Shown in pieces: positions 6,588 to 14,101 of a stretch of 30,484 nt of DNA. The notes beneath the pieces were generated by a model that worked only from the letters and a program-made list of their open reading frames with translations, was not told the origin of the DNA and ran no database searches. Within the stretch, counting starts at the first letter, position 1, and every line of letters begins with the position of its first letter. Position numbers and translations under genes: made by a program. The stretch comes from JBOFWL01 sp051653605 (GTDB taxonomy: Bacteria > Spirochaetota > Brevinematia > Brevinematales > Brevinemataceae). The stretch is from contig JBOFWL010000055.1 of the NCBI GenBank assembly GCA_051653605.1, positions 1 through 30,484 on the forward strand, written 5' to 3'.

Positions 6588-6782
6588 ATGGCAGATAACA
6601 AGCAGCACGACACCCGCACAGCCCGCCGCCCCGACTGCGTGACGGAAATCCGCATGGGCAATTCCGTCCTTGTCGTGTCCGGCTATTTCAAGAAAGACAC
6701 TACCACCACCGCCGCCGACAAAATGGCGCGGGTACTGGAAGCGGAAGCCGCTGCTACACAGGAGCCGACTTGTCCGGCGTGA
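6588..6782 (+). CDS. tnpW: TnpW family protein
   Basis: A 64-residue protein preceded by AAAGGAG (6573-6579), 14 bases after the DnaC-like gene. It carries the family core VTEIRMGNSVLVVSGYFK followed by TTTTAADKMARVLEAE. TnpW is named from Tn4451/Tn4453-type elements, where it lies beside the large serine recombinase; its function is not established. In this IME the usual tnpW-recombinase neighbourhood is interrupted by the hydrolase gene on the opposite strand. Confidence 0.85.
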   Translation: MADNKQHDTRTARRPDCVTEIRMGNSVLVVSGYFKKDTTTTAADKMARVLEAEAAATQEPTCPA

Positions 6783-6798
6783 ACCGGGGCATGAGGAA

Positions 6799-6826
6799 AG
6801 CGGCCATGCCGGGGAGCATGGCCGCT
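6799..6826. terminator. Strong hairpin between tnpW and the convergent hydrolase gene
   Basis: AGCGGCCATG (6799-6808) and CATGGCCGCT (6817-6826) form a perfect 10-bp stem with an 8-base loop. It lies 17 bases after tnpW and 17 bases before the 3' end of the convergently read hydrolase gene. No T-run follows on the plus strand, so termination by this hairpin alone is uncertain, but its place between convergent genes fits a bidirectional transcription barrier. Confidence 0.55.
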
Positions 6827-6842
6827 GGAGTGTGAGTAAAGG

Positions 6843-7607
6843 TCATACATGGATTTGAAAATCACCAAAATCAAATACACCGCAGCCTTGCTTTAAATTA
6901 CCCTCTTTTGCTAATTGGCAAAAGGCTTTTTCAATCCGGCTAATTATATCGGCGGGAATAGCAAGTTGATGATGTGCAGGTAAAATTCGCTGTACTTCTA
7001 AAGACTGCAATTTTCTTATGGACTGAAAGAAAAGTTGTGGGTCTGTTGTTGGATAAAAAGCGTCAAGACACCCTTTGTATATTAAATCACCGGAATACAA
7101 GTATTTTCTTTCCGGTTCATAGAAGCAGCAATGCCCCGGAGAATGCCCGGGCGTATGAAGAACTATCAATTTCCTATTCCCCAAATCAATGCAATCGTTA
7201 TCATGTAAAATTATTTGCGGGACTCCTTGAAAAATCTGATATTCCTCTATTTTGAAGTCAGAGGGAAAATCGCATGGTTTTCTCATAAGATTGCTTTTTA
7301 CCACTTGCAAAGGTATAGGAAATTTACCAGATAACCAATCTTTTTCTGCTTCGTGGACTGCGATAATATCAAAATATTTGTGCCCGCCGATATGATCCCA
7401 GTGTGTATGTGTTGTTATGGCTGTAACTGGAAGTGATGTCAAACTATCAACTACTTTTTTGATATTTGCCACCCCTAACCCCGTATCAATCAATATGGCT
7501 TTCTTAGTGCCACAAAGTAAATAGCAATGCGTTTCTTCCCAATGCCGATACTCACTGATTGCAAAAGTATCTTTGTCGATTATTTCCGTTGTAAACCAAC
7601 TACTCAT
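6843..7607 (-). CDS. Metallo-beta-lactamase-fold hydrolase (cargo)
   Basis: A 254-residue soluble protein with the complete MBL-fold metal set: THTHWDHIGG (His67, His69, Asp71, His72), His155 in HTPGHSPGH, Asp174 in YSGDLIY and His212/His213 in LPAHH. This pattern is that of the general hydrolase/glyoxalase-II-like group; the substrate cannot be told from the motifs, and nothing marks it as a true class B beta-lactamase. It is A+T-rich and the only minus-strand gene in the window. It sits between tnpW and the recombinase gene, so it is most likely cargo acquired by the IME. It has its own promoter (see 7647-7655) and a weak GGGTGAT ribosome site. Confidence 0.9.
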   Translation of the reverse strand: MSSWFTTEIIDKDTFAISEYRHWEETHCYLLCGTKKAILIDTGLGVANIKKVVDSLTSLPVTAITTHTHWDHIGGHKYFDIIAVHEAEKDWLSGKFPIPLQVVKSNLMRKPCDFPSDFKIEEYQIFQGVPQIILHDNDCIDLGNRKLIVLHTPGHSPGHCCFYEPERKYLYSGDLIYKGCLDAFYPTTDPQLFFQSIRKLQSLEVQRILPAHHQLAIPADIISRIEKAFCQLAKEGNLKQGCGVFDFGDFQIHV

Positions 7608-7646
7608 GTTTTATCACCCGCTCTATCGAAATCGCTTTTGAAAGTA

Positions 7647-7655
7647 AGTATAGCA
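7647..7655 (-). promoter_or_regulatory. Extended -10 promoter of the hydrolase gene
   Basis: On the minus strand the sequence reads TGCTATACT, an extended -10 box (TG-N-TATACT), 40 bases before the start codon at 7607. No good -35 box lies 17 bases upstream, which is common for extended -10 promoters. This lets the cargo gene be expressed independently of the IME backbone. Confidence 0.5.
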
Positions 7656-7716
7656 CACAGATATAAACTTTTCTACTGAAAGCAACTCTACAAAACGCTA
7701 CACAAAAATCAGCAAT

Positions 7717-7809
7717 TTGACAAATCATAAAGAAGCAGATTTTACACTTTTGCAGCTATACAGCCCGCCCTATTCCGTGGTACAATGAAACCACGGAATA
7801 GTGGGGCTG
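7717..7809 (+). promoter_or_regulatory. Control region of the serine recombinase gene
   Basis: TTGACA (7717-7722) is a perfect -35 box, though no consensus -10 sits at the right distance. ATAAAGAAGCA (7727-7737) repeats exactly the motif at the IME left end (162-172). A large inverted repeat follows: CTATTCCGTGG (7770-7780) and CCACGGAATAG (7791-7801) match perfectly over 11 bp around TACAATGAAA, and outer arms CAGCCC/GGGCTG (7761-7766, 7804-7809) extend it. The TACAAT in its centre could be a -10 box. The arrangement suggests tight control, perhaps by the recombinase itself. Confidence 0.6.
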
Positions 7810-7831
7810 GCTGTCGGAAACGGAGGATTTT

Positions 7832-9451
7832 ATGTTAAGACAAGCCACCCAAAACCTCATTACCGCCCTTTATCCGAGATTGTCCCATGAGGACGAGTTG
7901 CAAGGCGAGAGCAATTCCATTTCCAACCAAAAGCGGATTTTGGAAACCTACGCCAAGCAGAACGGCTTTACCAATCTGCGCTGGTACACCGACGACGGCT
8001 TTTCCGGCGCGAACTTTCAAAGACCCGGTTTTCAAGCCATGCTTGCAGACATTGAAGCCGGGAAAGTGGGTACGGTCATCGTCAAGGACATGAGCCGGTT
8101 AGGGCGAAACTACTTGCAGGTAGGGTTTTACACGGAAATGCTGTTCCCTCAAAAGGGAGTGCGTTTTATCGCTGTCAACGACAATGTAGACAGCGCAAAC
8201 GGCGGCATGGACAACGATTTTACCCCTCTGCGAAATCTGTTCAACGAATGGCTGGTGAGAGATACGAGCAAGAAAATCAAAGCAGTAAAACGAGCAAAAG
8301 GCATGAGTGGAAAGCCTGTTACCAGCAAGCCGGTATATGGCTACCTCATGGACGAGGACGAGAACTATATCGTTGACGGGGAAACCGCGCCGGTTGTCCA
8401 GCAGATATACCAGCTTTGCCTTGCCGGAAATGGCCCGACCAAGATTGCCCGTATGCTTACGGAGCAGCAAATCCCAACGCCGGGGACGCTGGAATACCGC
8501 AGGACGGGCAGCACCCGCCGCTACCACCCCGGCTATGAGTGCAAATGGGCGACGAACACCGTCGTTCATATCCTCGAAAACCGGGAGTACACCGGCTGTC
8601 TGGTAAACTTCAAGACGGAAAAGCCCTCTTACAAGGTCAAGCACAGTGTAGAGAACCCCGTGGAGAAGCAGGCCATTTTTAAGAACCACCATGAGCCTAT
8701 CATAGACCGGGAAACATGGGAGCGCGTGCAGGAGTTACGCAAGCAGCGCAAACGCCCGAACCGCTATGATGAAGTGGGGCTGTTCTCCGGTATGCTGTTC
8801 TGCGCCGACTGCGGCCATGTGATGTACCAGCAGCGGTATCAGAACAAGAACCGCAAGCAGGACTGTTACATCTGCGGCAGCTACAAGAAGCGCACCCGCG
8901 ACTGTACGGCACACTTTATCCGCACAGACCTGTTGACCGCTGGCGTCCTCTCCAATCTCCGACAAGTGACGGAATACGCCGCCAAGCATGAGAGCCGCTT
9001 TGTGAAGCTGCTTATCCAGCAGAACGAGATCGGCGGCAAGAGAAAGACCGCCGCAGCCACCAAGCAGCTTGAACAGGCGCAGGAGCGTATTGCCGAAGTG
9101 AGCCGCATTATCAAGCGGCTGTATGAGGACAATGTGAACGGCAAAATCAGCGACGAGCGTTTCATGGAACTGTCGGCAGACTATGAGCAGGAACAGCGGG
9201 AACTGAAAGACCGCGCCGCCGCTTTACAGGAGGAACTTTCCAAGTCGCAGGCCGCCACCGTCAACGCGGAAAAGTTTATGGGGATTGTCCGAAAGCACCT
9301 TGCCTTTGAGGAACTTACCCCCACCCTCTTGCGGGAAATGATTGAGAAAATCGTCGTGCATGAGTGCAGCTATGACGAGAACGGCACCCGCAGGCAGGAC
9401 ATTGAGATTTATTACAGCTTTGTCGGCAAGATTGACTTGCCCGAAGCCTAA
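7832..9451 (+). CDS. Large serine recombinase (IME integrase/excisionase)
   Basis: A 539-residue recombinase that would insert and excise the element. The resolvase domain (residues about 10-160) has the nucleophile Ser18 in LYPRLSHED, then GFSGANFQRPGFQAM and the conserved DMSRLGRNYLQVG. The recombinase domain (about 190-300) has PVYGYLMDED and IARMLTEQQIPTPG. A zinc ribbon (C324-x2-C327, C345-x2-C348) and a long coiled coil (about 395-475) follow, then a C-terminal domain ending in IEIYYSFVGKID. The layout is that of TnpX/TndX-type recombinases. GGAGG at 7822-7826 sets the ATG start. It is the last IME gene and reads out toward the right junction 86 bases away. Confidence 0.95.
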   Translation: MLRQATQNLITALYPRLSHEDELQGESNSISNQKRILETYAKQNGFTNLRWYTDDGFSGANFQRPGFQAMLADIEAGKVGTVIVKDMSRLGRNYLQVGFYTEMLFPQKGVRFIAVNDNVDSANGGMDNDFTPLRNLFNEWLVRDTSKKIKAVKRAKGMSGKPVTSKPVYGYLMDEDENYIVDGETAPVVQQIYQLCLAGNGPTKIARMLTEQQIPTPGTLEYRRTGSTRRYHPGYECKWATNTVVHILENREYTGCLVNFKTEKPSYKVKHSVENPVEKQAIFKNHHEPIIDRETWERVQELRKQRKRPNRYDEVGLFSGMLFCADCGHVMYQQRYQNKNRKQDCYICGSYKKRTRDCTAHFIRTDLLTAGVLSNLRQVTEYAAKHESRFVKLLIQQNEIGGKRKTAAATKQLEQAQERIAEVSRIIKRLYEDNVNGKISDERFMELSADYEQEQRELKDRAAALQEELSKSQAATVNAEKFMGIVRKHLAFEELTPTLLREMIEKIVVHECSYDENGTRRQDIEIYYSFVGKIDLPEA

Positions 9452-9458
9452 CGCCCGA

Positions 9459-9491
9459 CCTATCCGACACAATGGCCAAGTGCCGGATAGG
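9459..9491 (+). terminator. Hairpin after the recombinase, related to the one upstream of it
   Basis: CCTATCCG (9459-9466) and CGGATAGG (9484-9491) form an 8-bp stem with a 17-base loop, starting 8 bases after the recombinase stop. A T-rich run follows at 9501-9507, about 10 bases later, so it is at best a weak terminator. Its sequence resembles the inverted repeat in front of the recombinase gene (both have GCCCGnCCTAT and a central ACAATG). Confidence 0.5.
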
Positions 9492-9519
9492 AACGGCAAA
9501 ATTTTTTACACTTCTATTA

Positions 9520-9540
9520 CTTCTTTATCGCACATCAGTA
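9520..9540. other. attR: right junction of the IME
   Basis: CTTCTTTATC (9520-9529) is the exact inverse of GATAAAGAAG at the left end, and GTA (9538-9540) repeats 157-159. From 9541 the maff2 frame resumes in phase with the left fragment when joined at GTA. The spacing from GTA to the inverted motif is 1 base on the left and 8 on the right, so the recombinase sites are not symmetrical. Confidence 0.8.
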
Positions 9541-9630
9541 AAAAGCCAAGGCATGAAACAACTTATGGCTGGCGGTGGTGTTGCACTTATCGGCACAACA
9601 CTTGTACCTCTACTAAGTGGATTATTTTAA
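9541..9630 (+). pseudogene. maff2: maff2, 3' fragment
   Basis: Encodes the C-terminal 29 residues of Maff2 (KSQGMKQLMAGGGVALIG, then a hydrophobic helix ending PLLSGLF). It was separated from its first half by the IME. An in-frame ATG at 9553 could start a 25-residue peptide, but no good ribosome binding site precedes it. The VirB6-like gene begins 11 bases after the stop, which shows that the two belong to one operon. Confidence 0.88.
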
Positions 9631-9641
9631 GGTAATCGCTT

Positions 9642-10508
9642 ATGGATTTTATCATCGACGCAATCAATGAATGGATCAAAACCATGCTCGTCGATGGAAT
9701 AATGGGAAATCTAACAGGTTTATTTGACAATATCAATTCAGAAGTTTCAAGAATTGCAGGTCAAGTGGGAACGACACCATCGACATGGAACGGTGGTGTC
9801 TTCTCCCTGATTCAAAATTTATCTGATACAGTGATAATGCCAATCGCTGGCATTATTCTCACCTTTATCATGTGCCATGAACTGATAAATATGATAATCG
9901 AGAAAAACAATATGAATGATTTTCCACCATCTGATGTGTTTAAATGGATTTTCAAAACTTTTATCGCCATTAGCATAGTTACAAACACATTTCCAATTAT
10001 TATGGCGATATTTGATGTTGCACAAAGTGTTGTGAGTTCAGCAGCTGGAGTAATTATTACAGATACAACCATCGGTGTTGATACCTTAACAAACCTAGAA
10101 ACAAGTTTAAATGCAATGGACATCGGACCTCTCTTAGGCTTATTTATTCAAAGTTTTCTTTTCGGACTAATTATGTGGGCATTATCTGTCTGCATTTTTA
10201 TTATAGTCTACGGAAGAATGCTTGAAATATATTTGATGGTATCGCTAGGAGCAATTCCACTTGCTACCTTTGGCAATAAAGAATGGAGTGGCATGGGACA
10301 AAACTATATTAAAGCTATTTGTGCCTTAGCATTTCAAGGATTTTTAATTATGGTGTGCGTAGGTATTTATGCAGTGCTAATACAATCTATCGCTACCGAC
10401 GGCGATCCAATCGGTGCAATATGGACTTGCATTATGTACACAGTGCTACTGTGCTTTACACTATTTAAAACAGGAACTTTGAGCAAACAAATTTTTAATG
10501 CTCATTAG
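9642..10508 (+). CDS. VirB6/TrbL-like conjugation channel membrane protein
   Basis: A 288-residue polytopic membrane protein of the inner-membrane channel of the ICE type IV secretion system. Hydrophobic segments lie at about residues 62-85 (DTVIMPIAGIILTFIMCHEL), 105-130, 168-200 and 225-280. The conserved VYGRMLEIYLMVSLGAIPLA and EWSGMGQNYIKAICALAFQG stretches are typical of the Tn1549-type TrbL group. It directly follows maff2, so its translation may be affected by the IME insertion. The ribosome site is weak (AAGG at about 9629-9632, overlapping the maff2 stop), consistent with coupling to maff2. Confidence 0.87.
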   Translation: MDFIIDAINEWIKTMLVDGIMGNLTGLFDNINSEVSRIAGQVGTTPSTWNGGVFSLIQNLSDTVIMPIAGIILTFIMCHELINMIIEKNNMNDFPPSDVFKWIFKTFIAISIVTNTFPIIMAIFDVAQSVVSSAAGVIITDTTIGVDTLTNLETSLNAMDIGPLLGLFIQSFLFGLIMWALSVCIFIIVYGRMLEIYLMVSLGAIPLATFGNKEWSGMGQNYIKAICALAFQGFLIMVCVGIYAVLIQSIATDGDPIGAIWTCIMYTVLLCFTLFKTGTLSKQIFNAH

Positions 10509-10530
10509 ATTACAAAAATGGAGGTATTAT

Positions 10531-11325
10531 ATGACAGATACAAGACCTTTTTACCCTCACTCTTTTGATGAAGCGAAAAGGAATGATGATATTGATAGCT
10601 ATAAACAGTCTGCACAAGCAAACATTGACTGTAAAAAAGCTATTGAAACGGTAATTAAAAACAATTATGACGGACAGTGTTTAGGCAAAGACCTTGCAAA
10701 ACAAGTCATTGCAGAGTTTGGCATTGATAGAACAGCTTATGTTCTTGCAAACACTGTAAAACGTAAAGACCATGATGGGCGAATAGCTACTGCTAATAAA
10801 GAATGGGCAAAAGAAATTTTTGTGCCACCTGATAAATCTGATGGTATGGATAGAAATAGCTACTTTGTTGTGGACTCCCACACAGGGCTGACAGATTTAT
10901 TTATCAATCAGTTTAAGCGTGAAGTAGCAAAACTGAATTTATGGGATAAATCACAAGTAAATCCACCTGCTAACTTAGACTTTGAGGGTAAAGTTATGGT
11001 GTTAAAGTCTACTTCTCTCAATGAAAAACATAAAAATCGTGATGAACAACTATTTTTACCCTTTGGTGGTTTTGGCTGTTCTCCTACTGCCAGTGGTAGA
11101 ACGGTTATGGGAACATTTCTAGTAGATGGCGAAAAAGCTAATTTTCAACGCAGTGATTTTTTAGGGGAAGCAAAAAAAGAGTTTCTACCTACTTGGGCAA
11201 AAGAAAAACTTGCACAGCTTGAGCAACGAGAAAAACGCCCCTCGGTACTTGCAAAATTACATGATAAAAAAGCAGAAGTTGCCACAAAGGATAAACCACC
11301 CATGAAAGATAAGGGGGAACGATAA
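10531..11325 (+). CDS. DUF3849 domain protein of the transfer operon
   Basis: A 264-residue soluble protein. The first 120 residues (PFYPHSFDEAKRNDDIDSYKQS onward in two pieces, then CKKAIETVIKNNYDGQCL and YVLANTVKRKDHDGR) fit DUF3849, found only in this kind of ICE. The second part (about 110-220) has a separate fold with SYFVVDSHTGLTDLFINQF and LPFGGFGCSPTASGRTVMG. The C-terminal tail has KRPSVLAKLHDKK, a motif shared with the DUF4316 protein of this window. The function is unknown. GGAGGT 5 bases upstream sets the start, and the stop abuts the PrgI gene. Confidence 0.8.
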   Translation: MTDTRPFYPHSFDEAKRNDDIDSYKQSAQANIDCKKAIETVIKNNYDGQCLGKDLAKQVIAEFGIDRTAYVLANTVKRKDHDGRIATANKEWAKEIFVPPDKSDGMDRNSYFVVDSHTGLTDLFINQFKREVAKLNLWDKSQVNPPANLDFEGKVMVLKSTSLNEKHKNRDEQLFLPFGGFGCSPTASGRTVMGTFLVDGEKANFQRSDFLGEAKKEFLPTWAKEKLAQLEQREKRPSVLAKLHDKKAEVATKDKPPMKDKGER

Positions 11326-11703
11326 ATGGCTTATGTGTCTGTTCCAAAAGACCTAAATGAAGTGAAAACAAAGTTTGTTTTCAACCTAACCAAAAGGCAA
11401 CTATTTTGTTTTACGCTAGGTGCTTTAGTTGGAGTTCCTATGTTTTTTTTACTAAAAGACATTCATTTAACTCTAGCAACGCTGATGATGGTAGCTGTTA
11501 TGCTACCATTTTTTATGCTTGCAATGTATCAAAAGCATGGGCAACCACTAGAGGTTATTTTAAAGCAAGTATATGAAGTGAAATTTGTGAAACCGAAGAT
11601 TAGACCTTATCAGGTGCAGAATTTCTATGCTTTGCTTGAAAATCAATATGATTACGAAAAGGAGGTTTACGCCCTTGTTTACAAGAAGAAAGCGAAAAAA
11701 TGA
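11326..11703 (+). CDS. PrgI family (VirB3-like) membrane protein
   Basis: A 125-residue protein beginning immediately after the previous stop (TAAATG). It starts YVSVPKDLNEVKTKFVFNLTKRQL, a PrgI-family opening when read in two parts, and has two membrane helices (about 29-47 and 50-67) followed by a cytoplasmic tail. PrgI/VirB3-like proteins anchor the VirB4 ATPase to the channel, and the VirB4 gene begins inside the 3' end of this one (29-base overlap). Confidence 0.88.
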   Translation: MAYVSVPKDLNEVKTKFVFNLTKRQLFCFTLGALVGVPMFFLLKDIHLTLATLMMVAVMLPFFMLAMYQKHGQPLEVILKQVYEVKFVKPKIRPYQVQNFYALLENQYDYEKEVYALVYKKKAKK

Positions 11704-14101
11704 TGAAACAACAAATATTCCCACTGCAAATGTGAAACTCACAAAAGCAGAGAAAAAACAACTTGCTGAAATTATGGCAAGAAATACGAAAAATAAAAAA
11801 GAAAAATCAGCACAAGAAAGTATCCCTTATGAACGCTTATATCCTGATGGAATTTGTAAAGTGTCGGATACTTTTTATTCTAAAACAGTGATGTTTGAAG
11901 ATATTAACTATCTACTATCTGAAAAAGATGATAAAACAGCTATCTTTGATGGTTGGTGCGATTTTCTAAATTTCTTTGATCCACAGATAAATTTTCAACT
12001 ATCTTTTTTAAACCTTACAGGCAATGAAAAGGTATTTGAAGAAAGCATTACAATACAGGAACAAGAGGATGACTATAATACGATTCGTTATGAATACAGT
12101 GGTATGCTCCTTACCCAGCTATCCAAAGGTAATAACGGTATTTTAAAGAGAAAATACATTACCTTTGGTATTAACTCTAAAAACTATAAAAAGGTAAAAC
12201 CAAAGCTAGAGCGAATTGAAATTGAGGTTAAAAACAATTTAAAGCGTATGGGTGTGCGTTCTGTCAGCTTAGATGGACTGGAACGATTAAAACTATTTCA
12301 TAGTATGCTACACATGGACGAGAAAAACGAACTACATTTTAACTGGAAATGGCTTGTGCCTACTGGACTTTCCACAAAAGATTTTATTGCTCCATCTTCT
12401 TTTAACTTTGGAGATAGCAGACAGTTTAAAACAGGTGGCAGATTTGGTAGTGTTTCATTTTTGCATATCCTATCCCCTGAAATATCCGATAGAATACTTG
12501 CTGATTTTTTAGATATTGACGGAAACCAAAATATCACAATGCACGTTAAATCTATCGACCATATCAAGGCAATTAAAATGGTAAAGGCAAAGTTATCAGA
12601 CCTTGAACGTGTAAAAATTGATGAGCAGAAAAAGGCTGTAAAGTCAGGTTATGACATGGATATTTTATCTTCTGATTTGGTGCTATACATTGAAGATCTG
12701 AAAAGACTTTTAAAAGATTTGCAAAGTAGAAATGAGCGACTTTTCTACTTCACACTAATGATTTTACACACCGACACCAACAAAGATAAACTTGAAAATA
12801 CAGTGTTTACAGCTACAAGCCTTGCACAAAAAATGGGGTGTGTGCTATATCGCCTTGATTATCAACAAGAGCAAGGTTTTATGTCCATGCTCCCACTAGG
12901 AAACAATCTAGTTAAAATCAATCGTAGTATTAACACCACTGGTACAGCAGGTTTTATGCCATTTACCACAAGCGAATTGTTTCAAAAAGGAAATGGTGCT
13001 TTATATTATGGAATCAATGCCCTTTCCAATAATCTGCTTATGGCAGATAGAAAGCTGTTAAAAAACCCTAACGGACTTATCTTAGGTACACCAGGGAGTG
13101 GTAAAAGTTTCTCGGCAAAGCGTGAAATTGTCAATGTTTTTCTCATTACCGATGATGATATTGCCATTTTAGACCCTGAAAATGAGTATTCAAATCTTGT
13201 AGAGCGATTAAATGGTCAAGTGATTAAAATTTCCCCACTTTCAAAGCATTTTATCAATCCAATGGATATTAACCTTGATAATGAGGACAGCGAAAACCCA
13301 CTTATTTTAAAATCTGATTTTATCTTATCTTTGTTTGAAATTATGATGGGTAAAGTTGAAGCAGATGAAAAGTCCATCATCGACAGGTGTTTGCAACTTG
13401 TATATATGCCATATATTGCAGACCCTAAGAATATTGAAATGCCAATACTTGAAGATTTATATAATGAAATTATCAAATATGGTGGCGAAAAAGCAAGGCA
13501 TATTGCTGATTGTATGCAAATTTATGTTACAGGTAGCTTGAATGTGTTTAATCACAGAACAAATGTAGATGTGCATAATCGTGTTATCTGCTATGACACC
13601 AAAGAACTAGGTAATGCCCTAAAAGAGTTTGGTATGCTTGTTGTACAAGACCAGATTTGGAGCAGAGTTTCTAAAAATCGTGATAACAGAAAGTCTACAA
13701 GATACTATATTGATGAAATGCACTTGCTTTTAGGAAAAGAGCAAACAGCCAACTATACCGTTGAAATTTGGAAGCGTTTTCGTAAATGGGGCGGCATTCC
13801 GACTGGGCTAACTCAAAATGTAAAGGATTTTCTATGCTCTCCACAAGTGGCAAATATCTTTGAAAACTCCGACTTTGTGTACCTATTAAATCAAGCTGGT
13901 GGCGATAGAGATATTCTTGCCAAACAACTAAATATTTCCCCTCATCAGCTTGGCTATGTTACAAATAGTGGCGCTGGTGAGGGACTTTTAATTTATGGCA
14001 GTGTGATTATTCCATTTATCGACCACTTCCCCAAAGACACGGAACTATATCGCATTATGACCACAAAACTTGATGAAACAAATGGTGCGACCAATGGATA
14101 A
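11675..14101 (+). CDS. VirB4-like conjugation ATPase
   Basis: An 808-residue ATPase that powers the ICE secretion channel. Walker A is GTPGSGKS (about 471-478), and Walker B is RYYIDEMHLLL (about 674-684). The C-terminal part has GGIPTGLTQNVKDFL and the QAGGDRDIL stretch typical of VirB4/TraE of this superfamily. The TTG at 11675 is preferred: it sits 8 bases after GGAGGT (11661-11666) and the protein then begins FTRRKRKNDET, whereas the ATG at 11627 lacks a site. It overlaps the PrgI gene at the front and the CHAP gene at the end. Confidence 0.93.
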   Translation: MFTRRKRKNDETTNIPTANVKLTKAEKKQLAEIMARNTKNKKEKSAQESIPYERLYPDGICKVSDTFYSKTVMFEDINYLLSEKDDKTAIFDGWCDFLNFFDPQINFQLSFLNLTGNEKVFEESITIQEQEDDYNTIRYEYSGMLLTQLSKGNNGILKRKYITFGINSKNYKKVKPKLERIEIEVKNNLKRMGVRSVSLDGLERLKLFHSMLHMDEKNELHFNWKWLVPTGLSTKDFIAPSSFNFGDSRQFKTGGRFGSVSFLHILSPEISDRILADFLDIDGNQNITMHVKSIDHIKAIKMVKAKLSDLERVKIDEQKKAVKSGYDMDILSSDLVLYIEDLKRLLKDLQSRNERLFYFTLMILHTDTNKDKLENTVFTATSLAQKMGCVLYRLDYQQEQGFMSMLPLGNNLVKINRSINTTGTAGFMPFTTSELFQKGNGALYYGINALSNNLLMADRKLLKNPNGLILGTPGSGKSFSAKREIVNVFLITDDDIAILDPENEYSNLVERLNGQVIKISPLSKHFINPMDINLDNEDSENPLILKSDFILSLFEIMMGKVEADEKSIIDRCLQLVYMPYIADPKNIEMPILEDLYNEIIKYGGEKARHIADCMQIYVTGSLNVFNHRTNVDVHNRVICYDTKELGNALKEFGMLVVQDQIWSRVSKNRDNRKSTRYYIDEMHLLLGKEQTANYTVEIWKRFRKWGGIPTGLTQNVKDFLCSPQVANIFENSDFVYLLNQAGGDRDILAKQLNISPHQLGYVTNSGAGEGLLIYGSVIIPFIDHFPKDTELYRIMTTKLDETNGATNG

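Larger units (their letters stand above)
160..9540. mobile_element. Integrative mobilizable element inserted in maff2 (about 9381 bp)
   Basis: The element has matching ends (GTA repeat, inverted GATAAAGAAG motif), a large serine recombinase at its right end, a MobC plus VirD2-like relaxase, a replication pair (replisome organizer, DnaC-like loader) and no secretion-channel genes. This is the make-up of an IME that uses another element's conjugation apparatus. Its backbone (about 1110-6840 and 7740-9490) is clearly G+C-rich against the A+T-rich host ICE. Two A+T-rich patches inside it (about 163-1086 and 6843-7700) look like separately acquired cargo. Removing the element predicts an intact 74-residue Maff2 protein. 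Confidence 0.9.

Noticed and set aside
6843..7607. Annotation of the MBL-fold gene as a beta-lactam resistance gene
   Set aside because: The metal-binding pattern is shared by many hydrolases and nothing specific to class B beta-lactamases is visible.
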